Both the position numbers and the translations under genes were made by a program. Shown one piece after another: positions 16,155 through 24,593 of a stretch of DNA of 64,000 nt; position 1 is the stretch's first letter, and each line of letters begins with the position of its first letter. The notes beneath the pieces are model-generated. The model was not told where the DNA came from and made no database searches. It was given only the letters and a program-made list of their open reading frames with translations. This stretch comes from Candidatus Iainarchaeum sp. GTDB lineage: Archaea > Iainarchaeota > Iainarchaeia > Iainarchaeales > UBA10191. The stretch spans positions 1 through 64,000 of the forward strand of contig JAUSFL010000008.1 of assembly GCA_030649735.1 (NCBI GenBank), read 5' to 3'.

Positions 16155-16667
16155 ATGCCAAAACCAAACTTGATTGCCAGGGGCCTTGCAAGAAGAAAAT
16201 ACGGCCTTTTTGGAAGACTAGTCAAGGCAAGGCCAAAACCAGAACTGCCGCTTTCTCAAGGCGCGATTGAAAAAAAATTAAAGGCTGAAATTAAGGGCCT
16301 TGAAAAATTATCAAAGCATTCTGAATTCGGCAAAAGCCTGCGTGAAAAAAACTCCCTGCTGTTTGCAGTAAAAAACAAGGCGAAAGCAGTTGAAAAAAGG
16401 CTTCAGGCTGCAAGGACCGAAGTCTTGAAAATAATTGCGCAGCAAAAGCGCTTGCTGAAAATCAAGGGGCATTCTCAAATTGGAATAAAGTTCAGGATCA
16501 GGCTAACGCGGATTTCCACAGTAAGGCTTGACCAATTAAGGCATGAAATCCAGCAATTAAAGGATGAATTGGCCGCCAATAAAGAGCAGGAAAAAAGCCT
16601 GATTAGCTCGCTTCGCGAGGATTTTGCGGAAAGAAAAAAACTCAGCGTATTTTTAAGGCAAGTTTAA
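16155..16667 (+). CDS. Hypothetical basic coiled-coil protein
   Basis: The 170-residue protein begins MPKPNLIARGLARRKYGLFG. After a Pro/Arg-rich start it becomes a nearly continuous Lys/Glu/Leu coiled coil (about 40-165). It has no Cys and no membrane segment. It shares with several neighbours a basic Pro-containing N-terminus and small size. It probably forms an operon with the gene at 16694, which starts 26 nt later. Function unknown. Confidence 0.7.
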   Translation: MPKPNLIARGLARRKYGLFGRLVKARPKPELPLSQGAIEKKLKAEIKGLEKLSKHSEFGKSLREKNSLLFAVKNKAKAVEKRLQAARTEVLKIIAQQKRLLKIKGHSQIGIKFRIRLTRISTVRLDQLRHEIQQLKDELAANKEQEKSLISSLREDFAERKKLSVFLRQV

Positions 16668-16693
16668 AATCCACTGAGTGCGTTATTCTTTTC

Positions 16694-17899
16694 ATGGGCA
16701 AGCCGTCAAGAAGACAGTCAAGAATTCAGAGAAACCAGGCAAAACAGGCAAAGCCAGGCATTGTTCGGCCAGGATTTTTCGCAAGGAACAAAAAAAAGGC
16801 GATTGTTTTTGGAACTGCCACTGCATTGGCTTTGGGGGGATTTGCGGGAGTCAAGGGAGTCAATGCATTAAGGTTTGCAAAATGGAAGCAAAACCAAAGC
16901 CTTACTGTAATGCTTGGAAGCCACCAGCATTCGACAGACGTCATTCCGTTGGCAAATGCCCTCGAAAAAGCAAGGCAGTCGGGAAGGCCTTTTGATTTTC
17001 TGGTTTTGGAAAACTCTGCAATAAGAGCTGGAGAAAGGAAAGAGAAGGAAAGAGTCTACAACAAGCACTGTGCCCAGGTAAGGCAAATGTTTGCTAGAGA
17101 ACTTGAGCAAGGCAACATTGCTCCAATCACAGAGTTCTTGAGGCAGAAAGGCGCTTTCAAGGGCAGTCCAGAACAAGTAAGCCATGGAAATGCATTGATA
17201 GCCTATGCAGCAAAGTATGGCTTGAGAATAAAGCTTGGGGAAGAATACTCGAGGCGCGAGTTTGAGAGAGCAGAAGCCCTCAGTGGCAAGCAAATGCAAT
17301 TGCTTGGAGAGAGCAAGGAAAACCTTCCAACAAGCGCTGTTTTGGAAAAGGCAAGGCAGGTCATAATTGCAGAGAAAAATTACCTGCGCTTGAGAAACCA
17401 GGCTTTGGCAAACATTACCTCTCGCGCTGCCGCAGAATTAAGGAAAGAAAATCCCGTGTTGAGAAGCCGTGAATTGAAAGGCGCAGTGCAGGCGGGCCTT
17501 GGGCATTTTGGCGTTGTTGAAGAAATCAAAAGAAAAGGCATTAAAGGAATGAAAGTTGACGTAATTGTCGACTTGTCCAAAGAGCGCTTTAAAAGAATTC
17601 CAGCAGGAACAAAGGGAGTTTTTTCAATTCCAGCAACAGACTTGCTTGCAGAATCAAGGGCCAAAGGCCAGAATGCAACTCCAGAACAAGTTGCATTGAC
17701 TTTTTTGATAGAGCCAATTTACAGGGGAGCAGTCAATGCTGGAGACTCAAAGCAGGCTGTCTGGATAGCACAGCAGGCTTTCAGGCAAACTCCGCAAAAT
17801 GCTTCAATGATTCTGTCACAGGTGCAAGGCCTTACGGGTCAGCCAAGGGTAATCAAAATTATGGAATTAATGACTGGGCAGAAAACAGTAATCCAGTAA
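16694..17899 (+). CDS. Membrane-anchored protein, possibly TIKI/TraB-like
   Basis: The 401-residue protein starts with a very basic segment, then one membrane helix at about 36-53 (AIVFGTATALALGGFAGV), and the rest is probably outside. Three features recall the TIKI/TraB/EreA/ChaN superfamily: a His-containing first strand (TVMLGSHQHSTD, His77/His79), a strand ending in Glu (FDFLVLENS), and a late Gly-His motif (QAGLGHFGVVEEI). In that superfamily these residues bind a catalytic metal. The assignment is inferred from motif order only. The last 50 residues are duplicated as a separate small gene at 20813. Confidence 0.6.
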   Translation: MGKPSRRQSRIQRNQAKQAKPGIVRPGFFARNKKKAIVFGTATALALGGFAGVKGVNALRFAKWKQNQSLTVMLGSHQHSTDVIPLANALEKARQSGRPFDFLVLENSAIRAGERKEKERVYNKHCAQVRQMFARELEQGNIAPITEFLRQKGAFKGSPEQVSHGNALIAYAAKYGLRIKLGEEYSRREFERAEALSGKQMQLLGESKENLPTSAVLEKARQVIIAEKNYLRLRNQALANITSRAAAELRKENPVLRSRELKGAVQAGLGHFGVVEEIKRKGIKGMKVDVIVDLSKERFKRIPAGTKGVFSIPATDLLAESRAKGQNATPEQVALTFLIEPIYRGAVNAGDSKQAVWIAQQAFRQTPQNASMILSQVQGLTGQPRVIKIMELMTGQKTVIQ

Positions 17900-17905
17900 G
17901 CAATT

Positions 17906-18415
17906 TCACTTTAGTTCCTTAAGCTTGCTTTCGAAAGGATTTGGCACTAAATCAGTATGGAATTTTTCTGAAACCTTGCCTGTTATTTTGTCAAGTTCAA
18001 ACCAGGCTTCTGTTAAATAGCTTAAGGCTTCAATCTTATACTTTAATGCCTCTTCCTTTATTGTCCAAAACTCTTCCTCTGGAATTTCCTTAATGCCTAA
18101 TTCTTTCTTTATTGAATTCACGAGCTTTTCAGAAACTTCGGCATTGCCAAAACCATTGCCCTTGCTTGTTGTTATTGAAGAATTTTCAGTGCTTTCATCA
18201 AAGCAGACAACCACTGAAGAGATTGATTTCTTTGCAAGCAATGGAATAAATTCGATTTTTTTCCTGAAAGAAACCACAACCCGCTTGTTGCCGCTTAAGA
18301 CCTTGACGCTGTCAAAAAATTCTGGCCTGAAGTCAGCCTCGTACTTTTTAACTGCCTCAACAGCCAGTTGGATTATTTGCTGCCTTTTCAACTTCAGCAA
18401 TTCAGAAACTTTCAT
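17906..18415 (-). CDS. Hypothetical protein
   Basis: A 169-residue soluble alpha/beta protein beginning MKVSELLKLKRQQIIQLAVE. An N-terminal helix pair is followed by strands (VKVLSGNKRVVVSFRKKIEF, then SVVVCFDEST) and a helical C-terminus rich in Glu and Lys. No catalytic motif is visible. It is convergent with the gene at 16694, whose stop is seven bases away. Family not recognised. Confidence 0.65.
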   Translation of the reverse strand: MKVSELLKLKRQQIIQLAVEAVKKYEADFRPEFFDSVKVLSGNKRVVVSFRKKIEFIPLLAKKSISSVVVCFDESTENSSITTSKGNGFGNAEVSEKLVNSIKKELGIKEIPEEEFWTIKEEALKYKIEALSYLTEAWFELDKITGKVSEKFHTDLVPNPFESKLKELK

Positions 18416-18514
18416 AATTCATGAAGAGAATTTTCAAAAATAAAAGGATTACTTCGACATAATTGATTGGGGGTTGTTGGTAAAGTTCTTTAATTCCTAA
18501 AACATTAATTTTGC

Positions 18515-19264
18515 ATGGGTTTAGATGGAATTTTCTCAAAAATAGCCAAATTCAAAAGAAAGGCATTTTTGCCAATAACTGCCCAGGGAGATTCAGGGCC
18601 CTTGGACTCTAAATTTTCGGGAATTCCATTCCTTGAAGAGGGAGAAAAATGGCCTGTTTGCCCAAACTGTAAAAAACCAATGCAGTTGTTCTTGCAGTTA
18701 AACCTGGATGAAGCGAAAAAACAAACAAAACAAGACTGTGGTTCTGGGCTTTTCCAATTGTTCTATTGCACTTCAGACACTGAACCGCGTTGTGACACAG
18801 TCTGCGATGGCAATGTTCCTGAAGGAACATGCGAGCTTGTAAGGGTAATAATTCCTAAAGGAAAACCGCAAAACATTGTAGTGCCTAAATTGGAGCCGAA
18901 CCAAATAAAACCAGTAAAAATCACTGGCTGGATGGAAGTTGAAGAATTTCCTTCAGGCACTGAAATTCAAGAACTTAACCTTGATGAAAAAATAGCAGAA
19001 GATTATGAGCTAATAGAGAAAATTGATGATGAAAATAACACAATCCAGCAAAAAGACAAGCTCGGCGGCTGGCCATTCTGGATACAATCCCCGTGGCTTT
19101 TAGAATGCAAAAAGTGCGGAAAGCCAATGCAATTATTCTTTCAATTGTGCTCGCAAGCAATTCCAGAAGCCAGCCTTGATTACTTCTTCTGCGATGGAAT
19201 CGGGTACATTTTCCAATGCCCGCAGCACAAGGAAGAAGTGGTTTTCTTTTATCAGGAAAGCTAA
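18515..19264 (+). CDS. DUF1963 (YwqG-like) protein
   Basis: The 249-residue protein shows the DUF1963 hallmarks: GIPFLEEGEKWPVCPNCKKP followed by MQLFLQLNLDE, and near the C-terminus KLGGWPFWIQSP with a repeated CKKCGKPMQLFFQL. The two CxxC pairs (CPNC and CKKC) may bind zinc. The family is widespread, often carried by accessory or toxin-antitoxin neighbourhoods in bacteria; its biochemical role is unknown. No partner gene is obvious here. A copy of a dispersed 60-bp repeat lies just after its stop. Confidence 0.82.
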   Translation: MGLDGIFSKIAKFKRKAFLPITAQGDSGPLDSKFSGIPFLEEGEKWPVCPNCKKPMQLFLQLNLDEAKKQTKQDCGSGLFQLFYCTSDTEPRCDTVCDGNVPEGTCELVRVIIPKGKPQNIVVPKLEPNQIKPVKITGWMEVEEFPSGTEIQELNLDEKIAEDYELIEKIDDENNTIQQKDKLGGWPFWIQSPWLLECKKCGKPMQLFFQLCSQAIPEASLDYFFCDGIGYIFQCPQHKEEVVFFYQES

Positions 19265-19309
19265 AAGCTCAAAACCCTTAAAAAATTGAAGCGCACAACA
19301 CAGAACTTG

Positions 19310-19370
19310 TACATAATCAAAATCCAACATTAAACAACTGGTTTACTAAAAAGATGGGAAGGAACAACTT
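19310..19370. repeat. Dispersed repeat, copy A (about 60 bp)
   Basis: This segment and 25810-25870 align base for base without gaps at about 51 of 60 positions. The shared core is CAACTGGTTTACTAA, and both begin TACATAA. Copy A lies between the converging 3' ends of the DUF1963 gene and the gene at 19391. Confidence 0.7.
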
Positions 19371-19390
19371 CAAAATAGTGAAAATTGGTA

Positions 19391-20707
19391 TTAACTGAAG
19401 GCAGCCTTAATTTCAGGAATTTCCATCAAAATGGATTCTGCTATTTTGTTGTCAAGGAAAAAAGAATCGCCAGTTAGGAATGGCTCATTAAGCGGGAATG
19501 GCTTCACGGCATGGCCGCCCAAATTCAATAAAAAAGCCTGGTTGAAAACCACTCCTGTTTTGGAATATATTTGGCTTAAGTCGCTTAAATCGCCTTCAAA
19601 ACGCGAATGCGACCCGGTTTTTGTGGAATTCTGTAATTCAGTGAACAATTTGCTGGTTTTTTCAATGTCAAGCTGGAAAATTTTTGCTTTAGGGTTTTTC
19701 ATAACAAACTTGCGCAAGCTTGTGACTGATTTGTCAGGGGCTGAAGCAAGGAGTAATAAATTGTGCGGGAGTTGATCAATTACGTTTTTTCGCAATGCAT
19801 CATCCAATGGCAAAACAGCAAAAAACCCAGAAAGGTCTAGAATGCCTAAAAATGCAGATTTGGAGTCTTTGTTGAATACAAATGCAAATCTGTCAACAGC
19901 GCTTGAAATTTCAGGCTCTGGGCCTTTGAGATATTGGAGCGGCTCAAAAAGCTTCTCTAATTCCAAAAATTTAGGGTCTGTTTTTTTCATGCTGAAATTG
20001 TTTTTAGCCCCAAACCCATCAGAATGAATCTCAGTGTCTTTTCCACCTACCCAAACATTGAAATAACAAAAATCCCCGCAATTAGAATCTGGCCCAAAGT
20101 CAGCGGCTAAATCTTTCTTAATTGAAACTTTCTCTGCCGGAACTTGCTTTGCAATTTTAATTGCTTTCTCAAAAAGGTCTTCAATTGTCTTTTTGTCAAC
20201 AATAATTTGATTTTTGCTGTGGAAAATTCCAGCCCGATCAAGGGTGAATGCTTTTCTTGTATGCTCACATTCGCCTCTTCTTCTAGTGCCTTCGCTGAAA
20301 GAAATAAAATCTCCAGCGTTCCCGCGACTTTTCCTAAGCTCTTCAATGCTTAAAATTCCAGAATTCTCAAGAGCTTCAACAATCTTGAAGAATGAAGGAA
20401 CTGCCTTTCCTTCAGAAAGCAAAAAGTAGATATTTTGCTCTGAAAAACCCTCTAGAAAAATGCAGGCATAACTCATTTCTTTTAAAGTATTCTCGATTGG
20501 CTTTTCACTTGTTTTTGAAGACAATGCTATTTTTCCTAAATTTGAAAACAAGCTTTCAGACTGTTTTTTCTCAAGAATTCCGCAAGATGAAATCCCAAAA
20601 TAAGAAAGTCCGGCCCAGCTTTCTTGGTTTATTTCAAGCAAACTTTTTCTGTAAGCGCTAGAATTATCGCCAGCAACTCCAAATTGTGAATAAAAAACCA
20701 CTCTCAA
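19391..20707 (-). CDS. Hypothetical 438-residue protein
   Basis: A large soluble-looking alpha/beta protein. The TTG at 20707 is chosen because AAGGTG (20715-20720) sits 7 nt upstream; translation begins MRVVFYSQFGVAGDNSSAYR. Cys residues are scattered (SSCGILEKK, RRRGECEH, NCGDFCYFNVWVGGKD) without a recognisable metal motif. The C-terminal half contains hydrophobic strands (AFLGILDLSGFFAVLPLDD). It has no signal peptide or membrane helix. I do not recognise the family. Confidence 0.7.
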   Translation of the reverse strand: MRVVFYSQFGVAGDNSSAYRKSLLEINQESWAGLSYFGISSCGILEKKQSESLFSNLGKIALSSKTSEKPIENTLKEMSYACIFLEGFSEQNIYFLLSEGKAVPSFFKIVEALENSGILSIEELRKSRGNAGDFISFSEGTRRRGECEHTRKAFTLDRAGIFHSKNQIIVDKKTIEDLFEKAIKIAKQVPAEKVSIKKDLAADFGPDSNCGDFCYFNVWVGGKDTEIHSDGFGAKNNFSMKKTDPKFLELEKLFEPLQYLKGPEPEISSAVDRFAFVFNKDSKSAFLGILDLSGFFAVLPLDDALRKNVIDQLPHNLLLLASAPDKSVTSLRKFVMKNPKAKIFQLDIEKTSKLFTELQNSTKTGSHSRFEGDLSDLSQIYSKTGVVFNQAFLLNLGGHAVKPFPLNEPFLTGDSFFLDNKIAESILMEIPEIKAAFS

Positions 20708-20812
20708 GTTTCAGCACCTTAAACTACTTACTGAAAAGCAGGACTTTGGCATTAATATTTTTTTCTTTTCAAAAACCAATGCTTTTTTATGCGAAAGAGC
20801 CATAACTTACAA

Positions 20813-20995
20813 ATGAACAAAGCAGAAGTCAAGGCAGGGGATTCAAGGCAAGCCGCCTTTATTGCCCAAGTTGTTTTCAAGCAAACCCAGCAAAGCGCTT
20901 CAAGAATCATTGGCCAATTGCACGGCTTGACTGGCAAAGCAAGGGCAGTAAAAATGATGGAGTTAATGACTGGCCAAAAGACAGTAATTCAATAG
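20813..20995 (+). CDS. Stand-alone copy of the C-terminus of the 16694 protein
   Basis: About 60 residues from ATG 20813 (MNKAEVKAGDSRQAAFIAQV); another ATG at 20789 is possible. It aligns with the last 54 residues of the 401-residue protein at 16694: both contain a (V)NAGDS/KAGDS start, QQNAS/QQSAS, QGLTG/HGLTG and an identical end MELMTGQKTVIQ. The DNA is diverged at many third positions but the frame is intact. It is either a decayed duplicate or a retained small protein. A TATA-like TTTTTTATG before the ATG favours expression. Confidence 0.6.
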   Translation: MNKAEVKAGDSRQAAFIAQVVFKQTQQSASRIIGQLHGLTGKARAVKMMELMTGQKTVIQ

Positions 20996-21001
20996 GCTGT
21001 T

Positions 21002-21583
21002 TCATTTTACTTTCAAATCATTCACTTTGTTGAACAATTCTTCCAAAAACTCGTGCACTGCCAAAAGCTTTTCGTCAATTGGAATTCTTGCATTGCTTTT
21101 TTCCGAAAGCCTTGCCTTAATTTTTAGCAATTCTTCTATTCTTTTAAGGTCTTGCCTAAAGCCGCTGGTTTTTTCGCCTTTCAAGTACAAAATGCCGCGA
21201 AGGATTTTCTTCAGGCTTTGAGGGATTGAATTGAACAATTCACGCTTTTCAAAAAACCCGGTATCCAAGAAAGCATGCCTGTACTGTATTAAAAACAGCA
21301 TTAGCTCGCGCTCTATTTCAAGCCTTAATTCTTTCTTGTCAAACTTGATTTTTTCAAGGCAGTTCTTGCCTGCCAAAAGCCTTGCTGTCAATGCAATCTG
21401 GAAAAGATAGTAAGGCATTGAATCAGTTGTTTTCTTTAGTTCATCCAAAGTCAAGATTGTCGTGAAAACTTTGGGATTGAATATTTTCTTGGCTTTCAAG
21501 GCATTTTTAAGCCTGAAGCTTTTCAGGACAATGAAATGCTTTTTTCTGAAAGTCCCGTATTCAAGAACGCATTCTGCATTCAC
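21002..21583 (-). CDS. Hypothetical helical protein
   Basis: A 193-residue soluble protein, mostly helical and rich in Lys and Leu (MNAECVLEYGTFRKKHFIVL). The C-terminal half forms amphipathic helices (LLAVHEFLEELFNKVNDLKV), recalling HEPN-like or four-helix-bundle proteins, but the RxxxxH motif of HEPN nucleases is not seen. Its 5' end overlaps, antisense, the 5' end of the frame holding the AHSA1 remnant at 21462. Family not recognised. Confidence 0.6.
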   Translation of the reverse strand: MNAECVLEYGTFRKKHFIVLKSFRLKNALKAKKIFNPKVFTTILTLDELKKTTDSMPYYLFQIALTARLLAGKNCLEKIKFDKKELRLEIERELMLFLIQYRHAFLDTGFFEKRELFNSIPQSLKKILRGILYLKGEKTSGFRQDLKRIEELLKIKARLSEKSNARIPIDEKLLAVHEFLEELFNKVNDLKVK

Positions 21584-21890
21584 GGGAGAAAAAGTCTCAA
21601 TTAGTCCAAAGCTTGGCGGAAAAATAGAAGCATACGGCGGCTACATAACTGGAATTAATTTGGAACTAATTCCTGAAAAAAAGATAGTTCAAACTTGGCG
21701 CGCCAGCGACTGGTCTGAAGGCTTGGAGTCTAAAGTGATTTTTGAATTCGCGGAAGCCGCAAATAGAAAAACAACATTGGTTTTTACTCACTCCGGAATT
21801 CCAGCCGAACAATTCGAAGAAATCAAGAAAGGCTGGCAGCAATGGTACTGGAAGCCGCTCAAAAAGCATTGGAAAAAAATGCAAAAATGA
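21462..21890 (+). pseudogene. AHSA1/SRPBCC domain, N-terminally truncated
   Basis: From about residue 36 the frame matches the AHSA1 (Aha1-like START) fold: HSAFTGEKVSISPKLGG, GGYITGINLELIPEKKIVQT, WRASDWSEG, then FTHSGIPAEQFEEIKKGWQQ and WYWKPLKKH. The first strand and helix expected before HSAFTG (a segment of about 25 residues) are missing or replaced. The upstream 35 codons are antisense to the gene at 21583, hydrophobic and unlike the family. The domain would be incomplete, so I read it as a truncated gene, probably cut at a rearrangement point. A novel N-terminus remains possible. Confidence 0.55.
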
Positions 21891-21897
21891 TTCTTTC

Positions 21898-23166
21898 TCA
21901 AATGAAGAATTTGAAAAAGAACCACTGGATTTGGGCAATAAAATCGTGCATTTGCACTGTAATGCCGCCAGACTTTAATTGATTTTTTGCTTCAGCAGCC
22001 TGGTCTGAAGCCTTGCTGATTGCATTCACCGCATTTTCAGTAATAGTGATTGTTCCGCGCGTTTGAGCAACTGGCGAAGTTGAAACCACGGTTTGGTTGA
22101 TTATTTTTACAAAGTATTTTTGGTCAGCGCCAGAGTTTGGCTTGTAAATAACGTCATAAACTCCATCGCCAAGTATTATGATTGAGGACGGCACTGTAAA
22201 GCTTGAAGAATCTCCTGAAGAGCATTCAACAAACATTTCCCTGAAAAATCCTGAAATGTCATAATCACAGTCTGCATTAACATTGCATGCAGGGCAGACT
22301 TGGCAATTATTGGCTGCTTTTTCGCAAGCAAGGCCTGTTTGTGGAGGGCCATTGCAGTAAAAGCCTGCCTTGCTGCCATTTACGCTAGTAGTGGCTGAAG
22401 CAGTTGGGTGAAAGCTCTTGCAGGATTCATTGCTAAAGTCAGTGTATCCAACACAGGTTTTTCCAAAGCTCTTGCAAACTTTATTGCCGGTGTTTTTTGA
22501 AGAGTCTGTTGAAGAAACAACGCAGTAAGTTTTTCCATTCACGATTTTGCAATCTGTTGGCTCGGCTTGTATTGGCGCCGGTTTTGGCTGGTCATTAACT
22601 GGCTGGGAATTGTTGAAAAAGAAAACCCCGTTCTGGCTTGAAATTTGAGAAGCCTGAACTCCCATGCAAGTTGCCAATTGGGTTGTTGTTTGAGAATTGC
22701 AGGGGGCATTTGCCACGCAATTAGTTGCCTGCCATTTATTGCAGCCTGGAGAGGAAGAGTCTGGAACGCATTTTTGAAAAGCAAAAGCGCTAGCGCAAGA
22801 AACTTGGTTTAATGCACAGTCATTGTAAGAACAAGAGGGGGCTTGGCCTCCAACAACAACAGGGCCTGATTCAAGATAGGTTGTATTGCTGCAGCGCACT
22901 TGATTTGCAGGGCCTGAGTGAGAAACCTGGCAAACAATGCTGCCAGTCTGTCCCGGAGTGTTGTTAGTGCATGACGTATTGTTTCCAAAAGTTGCTGTGC
23001 CGGTAATAGTCATTGCAAGCTTGCAAAAAGTCTGGCCTGCATTGACTGCATTACAGTTCACTTGGCCTTGGTTTTTGAAAACACACTGGTAATTTGCAGA
23101 GCTTGCGGAAACTGCAAAAAAGCTTAAAATCAGCAAAGAAATTAATAAAAATTGAAACTTATTCAA
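21898..23166 (-). CDS. Secreted Cys-rich surface protein
   Basis: About 422 residues. The TTG at 23166 (MNKFQFLLISLLILSFFAVS) follows AGGGGTG at good distance and gives a clear signal peptide. The mature region has more than 25 Cys, spaced irregularly (NCNAVNAGQTFC, CSYNDCALNQVSCASAF, CQVCPACNVNADCDYD), implying many disulfides. A beta-rich domain near the C-terminus (VPSSIIILGDGVYDVIYKPN) follows, and the protein ends in a short hydrophobic aromatic tail (IAQIQWFFFKFFI) that may insert in the membrane. No catalytic motif recognised. The layout differs from the Cys-rich proteins at 54-63 kb. Confidence 0.7.
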   Translation of the reverse strand: MNKFQFLLISLLILSFFAVSASSANYQCVFKNQGQVNCNAVNAGQTFCKLAMTITGTATFGNNTSCTNNTPGQTGSIVCQVSHSGPANQVRCSNTTYLESGPVVVGGQAPSCSYNDCALNQVSCASAFAFQKCVPDSSSPGCNKWQATNCVANAPCNSQTTTQLATCMGVQASQISSQNGVFFFNNSQPVNDQPKPAPIQAEPTDCKIVNGKTYCVVSSTDSSKNTGNKVCKSFGKTCVGYTDFSNESCKSFHPTASATTSVNGSKAGFYCNGPPQTGLACEKAANNCQVCPACNVNADCDYDISGFFREMFVECSSGDSSSFTVPSSIIILGDGVYDVIYKPNSGADQKYFVKIINQTVVSTSPVAQTRGTITITENAVNAISKASDQAAEAKNQLKSGGITVQMHDFIAQIQWFFFKFFI

Positions 23167-23323
23167 ACAAAACACCCCTCACTTTTAACAATGCATTCTA
23201 AAAGTTTAATAATTCCTCGGTTTTAAAGCACAAAAACACTCAATGATTAAACATAATTTAGATTTTAATTCAAAAACCCAAGAAAAGCCAATAATATAAA
23301 TAAAGAAAAGCACTACTTTTTGC

Positions 23324-23773
23324 ATGCCAGTAAACCGCTTGCGGAACAAGACCATTCGAAAAGCCACAAGAACAGTTAACACTGGCTTTGTTTTAAGGAA
23401 TGCCGGCAAAGGAAGCGCTTTTGCAGGCTTGGGTGCCGGAACAATGGCAATGCTTGAAAAAAGAAACCCAGTGCCTTTGGCAATTGCAGGCGGAGCAGGA
23501 GTTGGAACCGGGCTTCTATTGAACAAGATTGCGGGCAGAATTGAAGGAAAAATTGCGGCAAGGCTTGTTGGAAAGCCAAGGGCTGCAGCCTTAATTGCGC
23601 AAAACGCCAAAGACCTTGCCTTGAAAACAATGCTTGAAACACTCTCAAAAATAGATTACAGGAAAGTCAGCAAAACACAAAAAGAAGCATTGAGAAAATT
23701 GCTGCTTGGAACAGCAGACGCTACAGAAACAAACGTGGCGATTCGAATACTGAAAAAGCACTTGCCGCAATGA
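23324..23773 (+). CDS. Hypothetical basic protein with Gly-rich hydrophobic segment
   Basis: A 149-residue protein beginning MPVNRLRNKTIRKATRTVNT, with a glycine-rich hydrophobic stretch (GSAFAGLGAGTMAMLEKR and PLAIAGGAGVGTGLLL) of the type seen in membrane-associating peptides or small GxxxG packed helices. The C-terminal third is helical and charged. It may be membrane-associated. It is the first of three short basic genes in a row on the plus strand (23324, 23825, 24093). Function unknown. Confidence 0.65.
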   Translation: MPVNRLRNKTIRKATRTVNTGFVLRNAGKGSAFAGLGAGTMAMLEKRNPVPLAIAGGAGVGTGLLLNKIAGRIEGKIAARLVGKPRAAALIAQNAKDLALKTMLETLSKIDYRKVSKTQKEALRKLLLGTADATETNVAIRILKKHLPQ

Positions 23774-23824
23774 GACGAAATTTCTGAGGCAAGTTTTTTA
23801 ATTCTGAAAAGCATAGGTTTTATC

Positions 23825-24154
23825 ATGGCTTCTTTCAGGCAACCAAGGAAAGTTCGAAGCGTGCGTAAAAACCCCGCGCAATTAATTCCCATTAAGCCCT
23901 TGTCAAGCCGAATTCCTTTAGCAATGCAGTCAGAGGTTAACCGATTGGAAAATCAAATAAGGCACTTGGAAGAAATGGGCTTGGATGCTGGCAGTTACAA
24001 GAATGCGCTATTGCGTGTCAAGGCAAATATTGAATTGCAAAAATCAAAAATGAGAAAACTCGCAAAACCTAGCGATGTTTTACGGGTGAAAAATGGAATT
24101 GCGCAAGCGCTTAACCGAATACTTGCTGAAAGAGCCAAGAACGAAGGCAAGTAA
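23825..24154 (+). CDS. Hypothetical small basic protein
   Basis: A 109-residue protein with a basic Pro-containing N-terminus (MASFRQPRKVRSVRKNPAQL) and a helical, probably coiled-coil, remainder. In layout it resembles the proteins at 16155 and 32552. Its 3' end overlaps the longest frame of the next gene by 62 nt; a later start for that gene would remove the overlap. Function unknown. Confidence 0.6.
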   Translation: MASFRQPRKVRSVRKNPAQLIPIKPLSSRIPLAMQSEVNRLENQIRHLEEMGLDAGSYKNALLRVKANIELQKSKMRKLAKPSDVLRVKNGIAQALNRILAERAKNEGK

Positions 24155-24593
24155 AAAACAATTGCCGGATGTGAAATTCCTGAGAGCTACTGATTTTAAG
24201 AAAAAGTTTACGTCGCTTGTTACTAAAACAGACAAGGAAGTTCTTATTCGTTGGGTTGTTGTTTGTGCTCGCCGCGTTCTTCCATACTTTGAGAAAAAGT
24301 ACCATAAAGACAAAAGGCCTAGAGTGGCTTTAGAAACAGCAAAGAAATGGTTGAAGGGTGGCTATGCAAAAGTTCCCTTTAAGGAAATTCGCAAGGCTTC
24401 TTTAGACGCTCACGCTGCAGCACGCGCAGCGCCAGAAAACAGCCAGGCAAGGTTTGCTGCAAGGGCTTGTGGGCAAGCTGTTGCAACAGTTCATGTAAAG
24501 ACTCATGCACTAGGGCCGGTTTACTACATTGGAAAGTTCAAGCCTAAAGAAATCGAATGGCAAATGAAGCTGCTTGAAAAATTTGCGGCTTAA
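24093..24593 (+). CDS. Imm5-like putative immunity protein
   Basis: Up to 166 residues; a GTG at 24171 (MKFLRATDFKKKF) avoids the overlap with the previous gene and may be the real start. The core matches the Imm5 family: VVCARRVLPYFEKKY, DKRPRVALETAKKWLKG, the Ala/Arg-rich helix DAHAAARAA...ARFAARACGQ and the closing motif AVATVHVKTHALGPVYY. Imm5 proteins are predicted antidotes to polymorphic toxins, but they also occur widely without toxins. No nuclease or deaminase toxin gene is seen next to it, so an immunity role here is unproven. Confidence 0.8.
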   Translation: MELRKRLTEYLLKEPRTKASKKQLPDVKFLRATDFKKKFTSLVTKTDKEVLIRWVVVCARRVLPYFEKKYHKDKRPRVALETAKKWLKGGYAKVPFKEIRKASLDAHAAARAAPENSQARFAARACGQAVATVHVKTHALGPVYYIGKFKPKEIEWQMKLLEKFAA

